Below, piece by piece: positions 32,356 to 41,877 of a stretch of 64,000 nucleotides of DNA. The stretch comes from Gemmata palustris (GTDB lineage: Bacteria; Planctomycetota; Planctomycetia; Gemmatales; Gemmataceae): NCBI RefSeq assembly GCF_017939745.1, contig NZ_JAGKQQ010000001.1, positions 5,146,001 to 5,210,000 on the forward strand, given 5' to 3'. The position numbers were made by a program, and so were the translations under genes. Within the stretch, counting starts at the first letter, position 1. Each line of letters begins with the position of its first letter. The notes below the pieces were generated by a model. It saw only the letters and a list, made by a program, of their open reading frames with translations. It was not told the DNA's origin and did no database searches.

Positions 32356-33906
32356 TCAAAAACCTTCCGCAAGACCTTCCGCGTGCTTGGCAACCTTCGC
32401 CACTGCGGCCTGCACGAACAGGTTGTCCACCCCTTCCAGGGCCGTGGCATCGACCGCGGAGAGGCCGAGGTCGTCAACCGCCTCCAGGACCGCGATGTGG
32501 AGCGCCCAGGTGACGGCCGGTGGCTCGGCCAACAGCCCGGTCAGCCGCCCCACCTCGGCGGCGGCTCCGTGCCCGACGAGGTCGTCCACTGCCGCCCGCC
32601 GCAGGTTCTCCGGTCGGGCCGGGTCGACGGCGATCGAGAACAGCTTCGGCACCCCTTCGTCCCGGCCCGCGTGGGCGACGAAGGTGCCTAGCGTTTCGGT
32701 CGCGTGCATCCCGAACACGCCCGGCCGGTGCAAGTGATTCCATGCGACGGCCGCGATGAGAGGGTTCGGCGGGAGCAGGCCGAGCCGGTACATCGCCGAC
32801 CTCCGCACCCCGAAGTCGGGGTCTTCGACCAGCGCCAGGAGTCCTTCGGCGTCGGCCCACGCCAGTAGCGGCACCGTCGCCCGCTCGCGGACCAACGGGT
32901 CGGGGTGGTTGAGCAGCACCGGTCGGAGCCGGCGGCGGTCCGCAGCCGGGTACGGCTCCCACGTCGATCGCCACAGCACGTCTTCCAACACCTTCGGGGA
33001 CGTGTCCGGGTCGGTCAGTAGACGGAGTACGTCGGACGCGGCCGGCGGGCGCGTCTCCTGTGCCGCGGGCCGTGTGTACGGCGGTTCGTCCGGCGGGGAC
33101 AACTCCTCGGCCGAGTAGGACAGCAGATCCCAGACCGGGTCGAGCCACCGGCGGACGCGAGCGGACACCCGCGGGTCACTACCGCCGAGGTGGTGAAGGC
33201 ATTCGTAGCGGATGTCCGCGAAACTGTCGCGGGCGTAGTCGCGGATTCGTTCGGAGGGGTGGTCGAGAAAACCGTGCAGACAGCGGATGACCCGCACGGA
33301 GGGGTAATACTGCAACGTCCGGACCGCCTCGACGGCCACGCCCTCGACCGCGTCGGCGGTTGCGGCCACCAGCGCCGCTTCGGCCGCGACCGGCTCGTCC
33401 CAGAACAGGATCGCCGCCGCGGTCTCTCGCACCGCCGGGTCCGGGTCGGCTAGGGCCGCGATCTTCAGCCGCAGGTCGGCCGGGGAATCGAAGTAGAAGG
33501 TCATCCGGCCGAGGGCGGTTACGCGGAGCGGGTGCGTCGGATCGGCGGCGACCGTCCGCACGACGTCCGGGCGGTGGCGCGAGCCCATGGACAGCAGGGC
33601 GTGCCGGCGCAGGATCGGGTCGGCCCCCGCCCACCAGCCCCGCAGGACGCCCTTCGGTACGTCCGCGTCGAGGTCCGGCATGTCCCGCAGGACGGCCCCC
33701 GCGGCCCCGCGGATCGCGGCCTTCCGCGAGCGGTCCGTGAGCAGGCGCTCCAGGATCGGAACGGCCCGCCGGTCGGACACGGCGGTGAGCGCGTCAACGA
33801 GATCCGTTCGCTCATCGTCCGGGAGGTCGGGAGCGGTCAGGCGGTCGAGCAGGCGGAACGTCCACCGGCGGTCGGCGGATTCGGTGATCGTCGCGTACGG
33901 GAGCAT
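32356..33906 (-). CDS. HEAT-repeat protein
   Basis: 516 residues from the ATG at 33906 (MLPYATITESADRRW), AGAGGT upstream. The protein is built of about a dozen helical HEAT-like repeats, such as LTDRSRKAAIRGAAGAVLRD, ALADPDPAVRETAAAILFW and LLNHPDPLVRERATVPLLAW. Such solenoids bind partner proteins. PBS-lyase-type HEAT proteins are abundant in planctomycetes. No catalytic motif, signal peptide or membrane segment is visible, so it is probably cytoplasmic. Confidence 0.85.
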   Translation of the reverse strand: MLPYATITESADRRWTFRLLDRLTAPDLPDDERTDLVDALTAVSDRRAVPILERLLTDRSRKAAIRGAAGAVLRDMPDLDADVPKGVLRGWWAGADPILRRHALLSMGSRHRPDVVRTVAADPTHPLRVTALGRMTFYFDSPADLRLKIAALADPDPAVRETAAAILFWDEPVAAEAALVAATADAVEGVAVEAVRTLQYYPSVRVIRCLHGFLDHPSERIRDYARDSFADIRYECLHHLGGSDPRVSARVRRWLDPVWDLLSYSAEELSPPDEPPYTRPAAQETRPPAASDVLRLLTDPDTSPKVLEDVLWRSTWEPYPAADRRRLRPVLLNHPDPLVRERATVPLLAWADAEGLLALVEDPDFGVRRSAMYRLGLLPPNPLIAAVAWNHLHRPGVFGMHATETLGTFVAHAGRDEGVPKLFSIAVDPARPENLRRAAVDDLVGHGAAAEVGRLTGLLAEPPAVTWALHIAVLEAVDDLGLSAVDATALEGVDNLFVQAAVAKVAKHAEGLAEGF

Positions 33907-34086
33907 GACGACCTCTGGTTGAGCCGGTTGGGCCCTGACCGGACACCGCACCGGGCGTGGTGGTTCGGTTCGTCCATTCGCGACCGGGCCCGCTTCGATT
34001 CCGGGCGCCGGTTGGGCGTGACGGCACGGGCTTGGCGTCGGGGCGAAGATCGGCGATGATGTGCGGATCATCACGGGGTTCCAACC

Positions 34087-34773
34087 GTGACCCGCACCGC
34101 CATCGCGACCGCCGCCCTTCTACTCGCGGCCCACGCCGCGACCGCCGCCGATCCGCCGCGGGTGGTGCGGGAGAACATCGAGTGGCTCGACGTGTGGGTG
34201 CCCGGCAACGGCGTGAAGGACCAACCCCGGGTGCTCCTCATCGGCGACTCGATCACCCGCGGGTACTACAAAGCTGTCGAGGACAGTCTCCAGGGTAAGG
34301 CAATCGTCTGCCGGCTGGCGATGAGCAAGAGCCTCGGCGATCCCGGCCTGCTCGACGAGGTGAAGTTGGTGCTGGGGCAGGCGAAGTTCGACGTGGTCCA
34401 CTTCAACAACGGGATGCACGGCTGGGGTGACACCGAGGACGAGTACGCCCGGGCCGTCCCCGAACTCGTGGCGACGATCCGCAGAGGCGCGCCGGGGGCA
34501 AAACTCGTGTGGGCCAGCACGTCGCCCGTTCGAGTGGCCGGGAAGGTCGATCAACTCGACCCGAAGACCGATCGGGTGAAGGCCCGGAACGAGGCCGCGG
34601 CCGAGGTGGTGGCGAAGGAAAAGATCCCGACCAACGATCTGTTCGCCCTTGTGATCGACAAACCCGACTGGTTCTCCAACGACGGCGTCCACCTCGACGC
34701 GAAGGGCTCGGCCGCGATGGGCGAGCACGTTGCGGCCGAAGTGCTCAAACTCCTCGGCGACGCAAAGAAGTGA
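34087..34773 (+). CDS. Secreted SGNH/GDSL hydrolase
   Basis: 228 residues, GTG start. The signal peptide (TAIATAALLLAAHAATAA) is cleaved after ATAA or nearby. The SGNH blocks are present: VLLIGDSITRGYY (block I Ser), a possible Gly in block II, FNNGMHG (block III Asn) and NDGVHLDAKG (block V Asp and His). Family members are esterases or carbohydrate deacetylases, and the periplasmic location suits polysaccharide deacetylation. Substrate unknown. It is divergent from the HEAT gene. Confidence 0.88.
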   Translation: MTRTAIATAALLLAAHAATAADPPRVVRENIEWLDVWVPGNGVKDQPRVLLIGDSITRGYYKAVEDSLQGKAIVCRLAMSKSLGDPGLLDEVKLVLGQAKFDVVHFNNGMHGWGDTEDEYARAVPELVATIRRGAPGAKLVWASTSPVRVAGKVDQLDPKTDRVKARNEAAAEVVAKEKIPTNDLFALVIDKPDWFSNDGVHLDAKGSAAMGEHVAAEVLKLLGDAKK

Positions 34774-34826
34774 TCCGGCCGTCGCGTGGCAACCGGACGG
34801 GCGCTCGGCGCAACGCACGGGAGCGC

Positions 34827-35198
34827 CTACTGCCCGGCGTCTTCTTCCAGGTGGAAGCGGTGGAACATGCGGTGGACGATGGGGGCCAGCACGACCCCCG
34901 ACGCCATCACCAGTACGAGCCCGCTGTAGAGCGCGTACGCCCCGGCGAACAGTTTCCCGCCCGGCGTCTTGAGCGGCTCCAGCGGCCCCATCCCGGAGAG
35001 GATCATGGACGCGTTGGCGAACGCGTCGATCCGCCCCATGTCTTCGGTCAGGTGATAGCCCGTCATCCCGCCCAGCAGCGAGGCGCCGATCAGGGCCGAC
35101 GCGACCGCGAAGTTCCGGGCCACCCGGCGGGCGAACGCGGGCCGGGGCAACAGGGCATCGTGCTTCGACTCGAACCGCAGAAGGTGCCGCTTGCTCAT
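34827..35198 (-). CDS. Two-helix membrane protein
   Basis: 123 residues from the ATG at 35198 (MSKRHLLRFESKHDALLP), GGAGA upstream. Two transmembrane helices are visible, NFAVASALIGASLLGGMTGYHL and LYSGLVLVMASGVVLAPIV. The first is followed by TGYHLTEDMGRIDAFANASMILSGMGP, a pattern reminiscent of a membrane channel loop but not assigned. The C-terminus is acidic/His-rich (HRFHLEEDAGQ). Confidence 0.65.
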   Translation of the reverse strand: MSKRHLLRFESKHDALLPRPAFARRVARNFAVASALIGASLLGGMTGYHLTEDMGRIDAFANASMILSGMGPLEPLKTPGGKLFAGAYALYSGLVLVMASGVVLAPIVHRMFHRFHLEEDAGQ

Positions 35199-35284
35199 GC
35201 CGTCTCCGTACATGAAAGGGGCGATTTGGCCGGTGAAGGTGGGCCGGTGCCGCAGGCTCTACCCGCTCGAAATCGAACGTGATC

Positions 35285-35640
35285 TTACCCGACCGTGTCA
35301 GCCCTGCGGGGTTCCGGGGCCAGTTCGGTGGCCGCGTTCACCCCGGCCGCGGTCTCCGGCAGGATACCGAGCCGGGCGTACACGGGTCGTGCGTGTCGCC
35401 GCAGTCGCGGGAGTTGCGTGGCGAACACCAGCCCCCGACCAGGACCAGCGCCCCTGACCCCGTAACGACCGCACGGACGCCGACGATTCCCGCGAGCCAT
35501 CCGGCCAGCAAACTCCCAAACGGGGCCGCGCCCTGGAACGCCATCCCGAAGAAGCTCATCACCCGGCCCCGCTTGTCCTCGTCCACCATCGTCTGGATGA
35601 GCGTGTTCTCGGTGCACGCGGTCACGGCGCAGAATGCCGG
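35285..35640 (-). pseudogene. C-terminal remnant of an MFS transporter
   Basis: Two frames join into the end of a major facilitator protein. The first is NTLIQTMVDEDKRGRVMSFFGMAFQGAAPFGSLLAGWLAGIVG, an EntS-like MFS segment. After a shift near a G5 run at about 35440 comes GLVFATQLPRLRRHARPVYARLGILPE, ending at 35285. The N-terminal two thirds are absent, replaced by the region leading into the sigma/adaptor gene. Not functional. Confidence 0.7.
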
Positions 35641-35774
35641 AAGACGGGCACTCGCGCAAGCGGAAGCGTATGATCGAGACATTGAGGCACGGCAGGGCAC
35701 GGAACCCCTTTGGAAACGCTCGTCTTGCAGAATTCGCCGTGCCGAATCTCTCCGGGCGGCCATGTAGGTCCACG

Positions 35775-37718
35775 ATGATCCCGATCCTGCGACTGTTGCG
35801 TGCCGCAGCCGGGTCCGACCGGGACCTGCTCGACCGGTACGTCCGCAACCGGGACGAGGAGGCGTTCGAGGCGCTGGTCCGGCGGTACGGCACCGGCGTT
35901 TGGGGGGCGTGCGTGCGGCTCGCCGGCCGCGACGCAGAGGACGCGTTCCAGGCGGTGTTCCTCGTGCTGTCCCGCAAGGCCGGGACCGTGACCGGCTCGC
36001 TCCCGGCGTGGCTGCACGCGGTCTCGAGGCGGGTCGCGTCCGACCTCCGCCGCACGTCCCGGCGGCGCAACGCGATCGAAGCGACGACTGCCCGGCTCGA
36101 TTTGGTCAACGGCCCTGACCCGAGTCTTCGTGAAGGGCTGGCCCTTCTCGACGAGGAACTGTCCCGGCTCCCCGATCAGTACCGGGCGGTTCTGATCGTG
36201 TGCTGCCTGGAGGGCCGCTCCCGCGACGAAGCCGCGGTGCAACTGGGGTGGTCGGAGGGCCAGGTCAAGGGCCGGCTGGAGCGCGCCCGCGAGGTGCTCC
36301 GGACGCGCCTCGTGCGGCGGGGCATCGAACTCGGCGGGCTGCTGCTCGCCGCCGCGGTGGCCGGCCCGGTTCCCGTCCGCGCCGACCCTCCCTCCGCAGC
36401 CGCCGTTATCCTTACCCACAGAGTGATCCGAGCAATGTTGATCCAGAAGTTCAGGTTGGTCGTCGGCGCGCTGACGGCCTGTGTCGGTATCGCGCTCGCG
36501 AGCGGGGTGGCGCTTCGGGCTCAACCCGACGACCCGGCCGCGCCGAACGGGGTCGCGAACGCCCCCAAAGCACCCCCGGAGAATCGCCCCGGCCCGCAGG
36601 ACGAGGGAAAAGCGTCACCGCAGGAGCAGATCGACGAATCGAAGAAGGAAATCGAGGCCCTGCGCAAGCGGGTCGAGGCCCTTGAACGGGCGCAGAAGCG
36701 GCCCGCCCCGGAGCGCCAGAAAGTCGTGGTCACCAGCCCCATGGCGAGGGACGTCGTCGTCGCTCAACAGTACGTCGGCAAGATTCTCGCGCACCGCCAC
36801 ATCAACGTCTGCGCTATGGCGAACGGGGTCGTCGCGGAGGTCACGGTCAAAGAGGGTCTGGCGGTGAAGAAGGGCGACGTACTGTTCAAGGTGGTGTCGA
36901 CCCTGTACAAGACAAAGTTGGACACCGAGATGGCCGAGGTCCGGATCGCAAAACTGGAAATGGACAACGCCAAGAAGCTGTTCGAGCAGAAGGTGATCTC
37001 CCAGCACGAACTGGCTCTGAACGAGGCCAAACTGGCGAAGGCCGAGGCCCGGGCGAAGCTCGCGGAAACCGACCTGAACTTGACCATCGTCAAGGCACCG
37101 TTCGACGGCCTCGTCGGGCGCCTGCCGGAGCAGGAGGGCAGCGCGGTCAAGGAGGGAGCCGCTCTCACGACCCTGTCCGACAACAGCGCGGTGTGGGTGT
37201 ACTTCAACGTGCCCGAGGCCCGGTACCTCGAATACATGGGCAACCGGGACGAGAGAAAGGAGGGGCCGTCGATCGAACTCGTGCTCGCGAACGGCCGCAC
37301 GTTCCCCCAGGCCGGCAAGCTCGGTGCGATCGAGGGGCAGTTCGAGAAGGACACGGGGAACATCCCCTTCCGGGCGGATTTCCCGAACCCGAAGGGCCTG
37401 TTGCGCCACGGCCAGACCGGCACCGTGGTGATCCGCGAGTCGTTGAAGAACGCCATCGTCATCCCCCAGCGGGCGGTGCTCGAGAAAGACGGCATGCGGT
37501 ACGTTTACGTCGTGGGCAAGGACGGCGCGGCGCACCAGCGCGAGATCGTGATTCAACACGAGATGGACGGCACCTTCGTCGTCAACAAGGGGCTGGATGC
37601 GAGCGACTGGATAGTCATCAATGGGGTCCGGCAGGTTCACGACGGCGAGAAGGTGGAGTACGAGTTCCGCAAACCGGAGCCGGTTCCGGCGAGCCCGAAA
37701 ATGCCTGTGGAAAAGTAA
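35775..37718 (+). CDS. ECF sigma factor fused to an RND-type membrane fusion protein
   Basis: 647 residues from the ATG at 35775. Residues 1-185 are an ECF sigma factor: DAEDAFQAVFLVLSRKAG in region 2 and YRAVLIVCCLEGRSRDEAAVQLG then GQVKGRLERAREVLRTRL in region 4. A membrane helix follows near 227 (LVVGALTACVGIALASGVAL). A short coiled coil and a complete HlyD/AcrA-like adaptor come next: barrel-sandwich half VCAMANGVVAEVTVKEGLAVKKGDVLF, helical hairpin, then APFDGLVGRLPEQEGSAVKEG and the beta barrel. Adaptors normally join an RND pump to an outer-membrane channel, but no pump gene is adjacent. The fusion may couple envelope state to transcription, which is inference. Confidence 0.85.
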   Translation: MIPILRLLRAAAGSDRDLLDRYVRNRDEEAFEALVRRYGTGVWGACVRLAGRDAEDAFQAVFLVLSRKAGTVTGSLPAWLHAVSRRVASDLRRTSRRRNAIEATTARLDLVNGPDPSLREGLALLDEELSRLPDQYRAVLIVCCLEGRSRDEAAVQLGWSEGQVKGRLERAREVLRTRLVRRGIELGGLLLAAAVAGPVPVRADPPSAAAVILTHRVIRAMLIQKFRLVVGALTACVGIALASGVALRAQPDDPAAPNGVANAPKAPPENRPGPQDEGKASPQEQIDESKKEIEALRKRVEALERAQKRPAPERQKVVVTSPMARDVVVAQQYVGKILAHRHINVCAMANGVVAEVTVKEGLAVKKGDVLFKVVSTLYKTKLDTEMAEVRIAKLEMDNAKKLFEQKVISQHELALNEAKLAKAEARAKLAETDLNLTIVKAPFDGLVGRLPEQEGSAVKEGAALTTLSDNSAVWVYFNVPEARYLEYMGNRDERKEGPSIELVLANGRTFPQAGKLGAIEGQFEKDTGNIPFRADFPNPKGLLRHGQTGTVVIRESLKNAIVIPQRAVLEKDGMRYVYVVGKDGAAHQREIVIQHEMDGTFVVNKGLDASDWIVINGVRQVHDGEKVEYEFRKPEPVPASPKMPVEK

Positions 37719-37784
37719 GCGCCCGGCCCAGCAATGGGCGTTCAAGGCAAAGTTGAGCGGGGCGGTGCTGCATTAATCGCTCCG

Positions 37785-39257
37785 TTACGTCCCGCAGTAT
37801 GTCCGATAGCCGCGCTCGTCGGCAGGCGGCTCACGGTATTCCACCAGATCCGCCCGCTCCAGATACGGCGATACCACCGCCTCCAGCAACCGGTGCAGTG
37901 GCGCCAGGTCGCCCCGCTCCTCGGCGGCGGACAGCGCCTCCTCGACGCGATGGTTCCGCGGGATGGTGACCGGGTTGGCGCTCCGCATTAGCTCATACGC
38001 CGGGGCCTTCGTCGGCCCGAGCCGCTCTTGCCAGCGGGCGTACCACGCCCGGAAGTCCGCGTCCCGGTACGTTTCGCCGGCCGGCGGGCCGCCCGCCGAC
38101 AGGTCCCGGAACGTGTTGGTGAAGTCGGCCCGGGCCTTCAGCATCCACTCCAGCAGCGATTGGATCAGTTCCAAGTCGCCGTCCCGTTCGGTCGTCAGTC
38201 CCAGTTTCTTCCGCATTCCGGCGAGCCAGTACGCCCCGAACCGCCCCGGAAACTCGTTCAGCACCTCCGTGGCTGCCGCGACCGACCTCTCCGGGTCGGA
38301 GTCGATGAGCGCCAGCAGCGTCTCGGCGAACCGGGCCAGGTTCCAGTGCACGATGTTCGGCTGGTTGCCGTAGGCGTACCTCCCGCCGCTGTCGATCGAA
38401 CTGAACACGGTGGCGGGATCGTAGGCGTTCATGAACGCGCACGGCCCGTAGTCGATCGTCTCCCCGGAGATGGCCACGTTGTCCGTGTTCATCACCCCGT
38501 GGACGAAGCCCATGAGTTGCCACCGCGCCACGAGGGCGGCCTGGCGGTCGGAGACCACGCGGAGGAAAGACAGGTACTTCTGTGGCGCATCAGCGAGTTC
38601 GGGGTAGTGCCGGGCGATCGTGTAGTCGGTCAGCGCCCGCAGGGCCTCCGGGTCGCGCCGCGCCGCGTACTCGAAGGTACCGACCCGGATGTGGCTGGCG
38701 GCCACGCGGGTCAGGACCGCCCCCTTCCGGGTCCCCGTCCGGTGCACCGCCTCGCCCGTGGTGACGACCGCAAGGCTGCGCGTGGTGGGAACACCCAGCC
38801 CGGCCATCGCCTCACTGATGACGTACTCGCGGAGCATCGGCCCCAGCGCCGCCCGGCCGTCACCGCCGCGCGAGAACCGCGTCCGCCCCGACCCCTTGAA
38901 CTGGATGTCGACCCGTTGCCCCGACGGCGTGCGGTGCTCCCCGAGCAGGATGGCGCGGCCGTCGCCGAGCACGGTGAACCCGCCGTACTGGTGGCCCGCG
39001 TAGGCCTGCGCGATGGGTTGGGAGCCGGGCGGCAGGTCCTGACCCGCGAACACGGCCGCGGCGCCCTCCGCCGAGAGCGCGCGGAAATCAAGACCGAGTT
39101 CGTGAGCCAGGGCGTGGTTCAGAATGGCGACCTGCGGTCCCCGCACCTCGGCCGGCTCGGCCGGGCTGAACAGGGTCTCCAGGAGCCGTGCGTAGGTGTT
39201 ATCGAACCGCCACCCGGCCGCCTCGTGTTCCGCAATCGTTACCGTCGGAGTGATCAT
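37785..39257 (-). CDS. selO: SelO/YdiU protein adenylyltransferase (AMPylase)
   Basis: 490 residues from the ATG at 39257. SelO is a kinase-like enzyme that transfers AMP to Ser/Thr/Tyr of target proteins. Seen are WRFDNTYARL, PIAQAYAGHQYGGFTVLGDGRAILLGE, the nucleotide-binding stretch VDIQFKGSGRTRFSRGGDGRAAL, and MGFVHGVMNTDNVAISGETIDYGPCAFMN with the metal-binding NTDN and DYG residues. The C-terminus ends YRTYCGT, matching the conserved Cys end of bacterial SelO. Length is usual. It is convergent with the sigma/adaptor gene. Confidence 0.93.
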   Translation of the reverse strand: MITPTVTIAEHEAAGWRFDNTYARLLETLFSPAEPAEVRGPQVAILNHALAHELGLDFRALSAEGAAAVFAGQDLPPGSQPIAQAYAGHQYGGFTVLGDGRAILLGEHRTPSGQRVDIQFKGSGRTRFSRGGDGRAALGPMLREYVISEAMAGLGVPTTRSLAVVTTGEAVHRTGTRKGAVLTRVAASHIRVGTFEYAARRDPEALRALTDYTIARHYPELADAPQKYLSFLRVVSDRQAALVARWQLMGFVHGVMNTDNVAISGETIDYGPCAFMNAYDPATVFSSIDSGGRYAYGNQPNIVHWNLARFAETLLALIDSDPERSVAAATEVLNEFPGRFGAYWLAGMRKKLGLTTERDGDLELIQSLLEWMLKARADFTNTFRDLSAGGPPAGETYRDADFRAWYARWQERLGPTKAPAYELMRSANPVTIPRNHRVEEALSAAEERGDLAPLHRLLEAVVSPYLERADLVEYREPPADERGYRTYCGT

Positions 39258-39291
39258 CCAGCCCCCAAACAAGGCACACGAACTGTTCCAA

Positions 39292-40010
39292 TTATAGAGG
39301 GCGTGACGACGCGTAACGGTTCACGTAAGGCGCCATTCTGAGCCCAGTAGCGAATCGGCAGGGCTCGGTGACCGGTGCCCCCGGCCCGATTCCGTTGGGT
39401 ATTTCGAGCGAGACGGTACCCGCGTTCGGCGATGGGAGCCTCATGTCCATGCCGCGCAGGAAGAGAACCAAGTCGTGATTCGCCGGTCCCTTCTGGTCCG
39501 CGAGCTGTTCGTAGGTCGCCTCCGTGCAACGGACGTGGCGCAGACTCTGCGCTTCCGCCCACCGGCGCCCGAGCACAAGTTGGGCAGGAAAATGATCGTA
39601 GATGGTCACCTCACAGCCGGGATTCGCGGTGGCAAGGTACATGCCGATCACGCCGGTGCCGCCACCGATATCCGCGATCCGGTGGGATCGAGAGAGGCGG
39701 TCCCAGAGGCGCCGCAAGTGATGGAGTGTTCGCAGAAAGAAGTCGTACTCGGTCGACAGGCACCGCTTGGCGATCCGATCGGTGACGAAGTAGGTACTAC
39801 CGGCCTGGGGGCTGTACCCACCGTGGCCGATAACGTCCGCGCGGTTCCCGCCGGCCCGCCGTACCTCCTCCCAGAAGGACTCGGTGAAAACTTCGGCGGG
39901 AGACCTCCTTTGGATGCCGAGGCGTCGAAGGAACTTGGCCGGGTCAATCGCGGGTCGCGCCCTCGGTGTTCTGTCGGGTGGTGTGAGGATCAGGGAATGT
40001 GGAAACCGGC
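39292..40010 (-). pseudogene. Class I methyltransferase remnant lacking a start
   Basis: A continuous open frame. From about residue 20 it reads IDPAKFLRRLGI, then FTESFWEEVRRAGGNRADVIGHGGYSPQ, and the SAM motif RIADIGGGTGVIGMYLA followed by the acidic VTIYDHF. No ATG or GTG precedes these; the first TTG is at 39717, inside the domain, and a TAA lies at the 5' end. After FLRGMDMRLP the sequence stops resembling a methyltransferase. It seems truncated at both ends. Substrate cannot be inferred. Confidence 0.55.
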
Positions 40011-40359
40011 GTCGGAGTTAAGAGGGTAATGTTCAGGTGGTGTAGACCGTGTCCGGACACCAGTTCAGCGCGGCGAGGAGCGAATTGAGAGCACCCTCGC
40101 CTTTGGCAAGATCGACATTGTGAGCCCGGCGTGGGGGGTAGGACTGTCGCTCCTCTCGTTACGTCGTTTCGCCCAGCGTATAACACCCCCGAGAGACCAG
40201 TGGCACTTCCGACCCGACTTGAGCCTACCCGTCACGGCAATTTCACCACTAAAAAAGGAGCTACGAAGGAATCTCGGCAATTACGACGAACGGTTCACCC
40301 CGCTCTCCGGGGTTTGACCGCCCGTCGTTTCGGCGGGTAAGTCGTTTCTTTTTACCGTC
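40011..40359. other. Intergenic region
   Basis: 349 bp upstream of the VOC fragment. In-frame sequence PPVVSAGKSFLFTVVASDE directly precedes that fragment after a TGA at 40315-40317. Otherwise no gene, hairpin or repeat was recognised. Confidence 0.35.
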
Positions 40360-40623
40360 GTGGCGAGCGACGAGACGACGGCCACCCTGCAGCGGGACGA
40401 TGCCCGGATCGGGCTGGTCGGGAAGCCGGACCACAAGCCGGGGGAAGCCGGATCATTCGCGATCGGTGTAGCCGACCTCAACAACATGCGGGCGCAGTTG
40501 GACGGGCGCGGCCTCGACCTCGGAGGCATCCGCACCGACGAGTGTGACGGGAAGAAGTACCGGATGTTCTTCCGCCGCGAGGCGGAGAACGGGTACTGCT
40601 TTTGTTTCACGCAGCCGGTGTGA
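40360..40623 (+). CDS. Truncated VOC/glyoxalase-fold protein
   Basis: 87 residues from a GTG, the best available start. It resembles the C-terminal half of a vicinal-oxygen-chelate protein of the bleomycin-resistance type: TTATLQRDDARIGLVG, then FAIGVADLNNMRAQLDGRG, then RMFFRREAENGYCFCFTQP. Complete members are about 120-150 residues with two beta-alpha-beta-beta-beta units, and here the first is missing. It is probably a remnant rather than an active enzyme. Confidence 0.5.
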   Translation: MASDETTATLQRDDARIGLVGKPDHKPGEAGSFAIGVADLNNMRAQLDGRGLDLGGIRTDECDGKKYRMFFRREAENGYCFCFTQPV

Positions 40624-40719
40624 TCCGGCCGCTTCCAACCCGTAGCCCCGACGGTGCGATATGCCGGTGCCCGCCGCCTTCGCCGAGAGCAACCGCGTCC
40701 AGACTGAGCGGCTGCAAAA

Positions 40720-40986
40720 CTGGTTGACGTCATGCTGGCCGACCGGCTCATGTGCGCGTGGACCGAGATGGTCATGCTCCAGCAGCGCGGGGTCGAGTCC
40801 GTGTGCCGGTTCACCTCGCACCGGAAGGCCGACTTCCGAAGGGGCACGCGCCTGGGTGAGGGCGACCACGTGGTCGAGTGGCCCAAGCCGCCGAAGCCCC
40901 GGTCGATCGACCGGAAGGCGTATGCGGTGCTCCCCGCATCCCTGACCGTTCGCGAGTGCCGCGTTCGTGTGGATCAGGCGGGCTTC
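40720..40986 (+). pseudogene. IS4-family transposase fragment
   Basis: The frame AAKLVDVMLADRLMCAWTEMV, then GVESVCRFTSHRKADFRRG, then GEGDHVVEWPKPPKPRSIDRKAYAVLP and RECRVRVDQAGF matches the middle of IS4 transposases (D-x-L-L-A-D-R motif, then DFRRGxxLGxxDHxVxWPxP). Both ends are missing and no terminal repeats were found. A relic only. Confidence 0.7.
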
Positions 40987-41220
40987 CCCCGTCGCACCGA
41001 AGCTCGAACAGCGTGTAGTAATCGCCCTGGGGACGGCTTTCGGACCATTCCATCTGGTTCGCCCTCTGCGGCGTAACGAATCGGCCCACCGGCTCCGACG
41101 CGGGCGATTCTCCGCCCAAACTTTGCTTTCCCCAGCCAATGCCGTTAGTATCAGCGCGAGAATGATTCGTGTTATGCCGACCGGCATAAACAGAGTTCGG
41201 CACATGACGGAGGCTGCGCC

Positions 41221-41748
41221 GTGAAGTCTATCACTGCGGTGGTCGTTGTGGCGCTGGCCGCGATGTGCCTTCTCGGGGCGGACGACAAGCCCAAGCACAA
41301 CACGCTCACCGATACAGAGAAGGCCGACGGTTGGATATTGCTCTTCGACGGCAAGGAAACCGAGGGCTGGAAGGTCGAGGGGGAGGCGAAAGTCGTAGAC
41401 GGTGTGTTAGTCGTCGGCGGGGACAAGCCGGCAAAACTCAAGACGACCGACACGTTCGGCAAACTCGAACTCCGGTTCGAGTACCGCACGGAGGGGAAGA
41501 AGGGCGACGTCCCCAGCACCATGGTCCGGGTGTTTTTGTTGCCGACGGAGAACGACAAGAGGGGCGCCTGGAATGAACTCACCCTGACGGCCGAGGGCAA
41601 GACCATCCGGAGCGAGAATAAGGAACCGGATGGCAAACAGAAACTGGAGATCACTCTCGGTGAAGAACCGGGCGACGTGCCGGTCGAGTTCGAGGTGGAT
41701 GCCGGATCCAAGCTGTACCTGCGCAACGTCAAGCTCAAGAAGCGTTGA
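41221..41748 (+). CDS. Secreted DUF1080 (LamG-like) protein
   Basis: 175 residues, GTG start 7 nt after GGAGG. The signal peptide is KSITAVVVVALAAMCLLGA; the Cys could be a lipidation site but the box is not canonical. The DUF1080/3-keto-disaccharide hydrolase-type domain shows GWILLFDGKETEGWKVEGEAKVVDGVLVV and later FGKLELRFEYRTE. It ends KLYLRNVKLKKR. Family members are abundant in Planctomycetes and are thought to act on sugars at the cell surface. This copy is shorter than most, about 200 residues. Confidence 0.8.
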   Translation: MKSITAVVVVALAAMCLLGADDKPKHNTLTDTEKADGWILLFDGKETEGWKVEGEAKVVDGVLVVGGDKPAKLKTTDTFGKLELRFEYRTEGKKGDVPSTMVRVFLLPTENDKRGAWNELTLTAEGKTIRSENKEPDGKQKLEITLGEEPGDVPVEFEVDAGSKLYLRNVKLKKR

Positions 41749-41877
41749 ACGACAGTGCCGCGTTCCCGTCGCGTGCTTCCGGGCCGTTCCGAACAGGTGA
41801 TGCCGAACGCCGAGCAGCACCGGACCCCACATAACGCCGCGCCCCGTTACCGCTCCCTAAATTCTTGGGGAGCAACC

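Noticed and set aside
40120-40317. Short plus-strand frame before the VOC fragment
   Set aside because: No start signal, no similarity, and overlaps sequence better read in the VOC frame.
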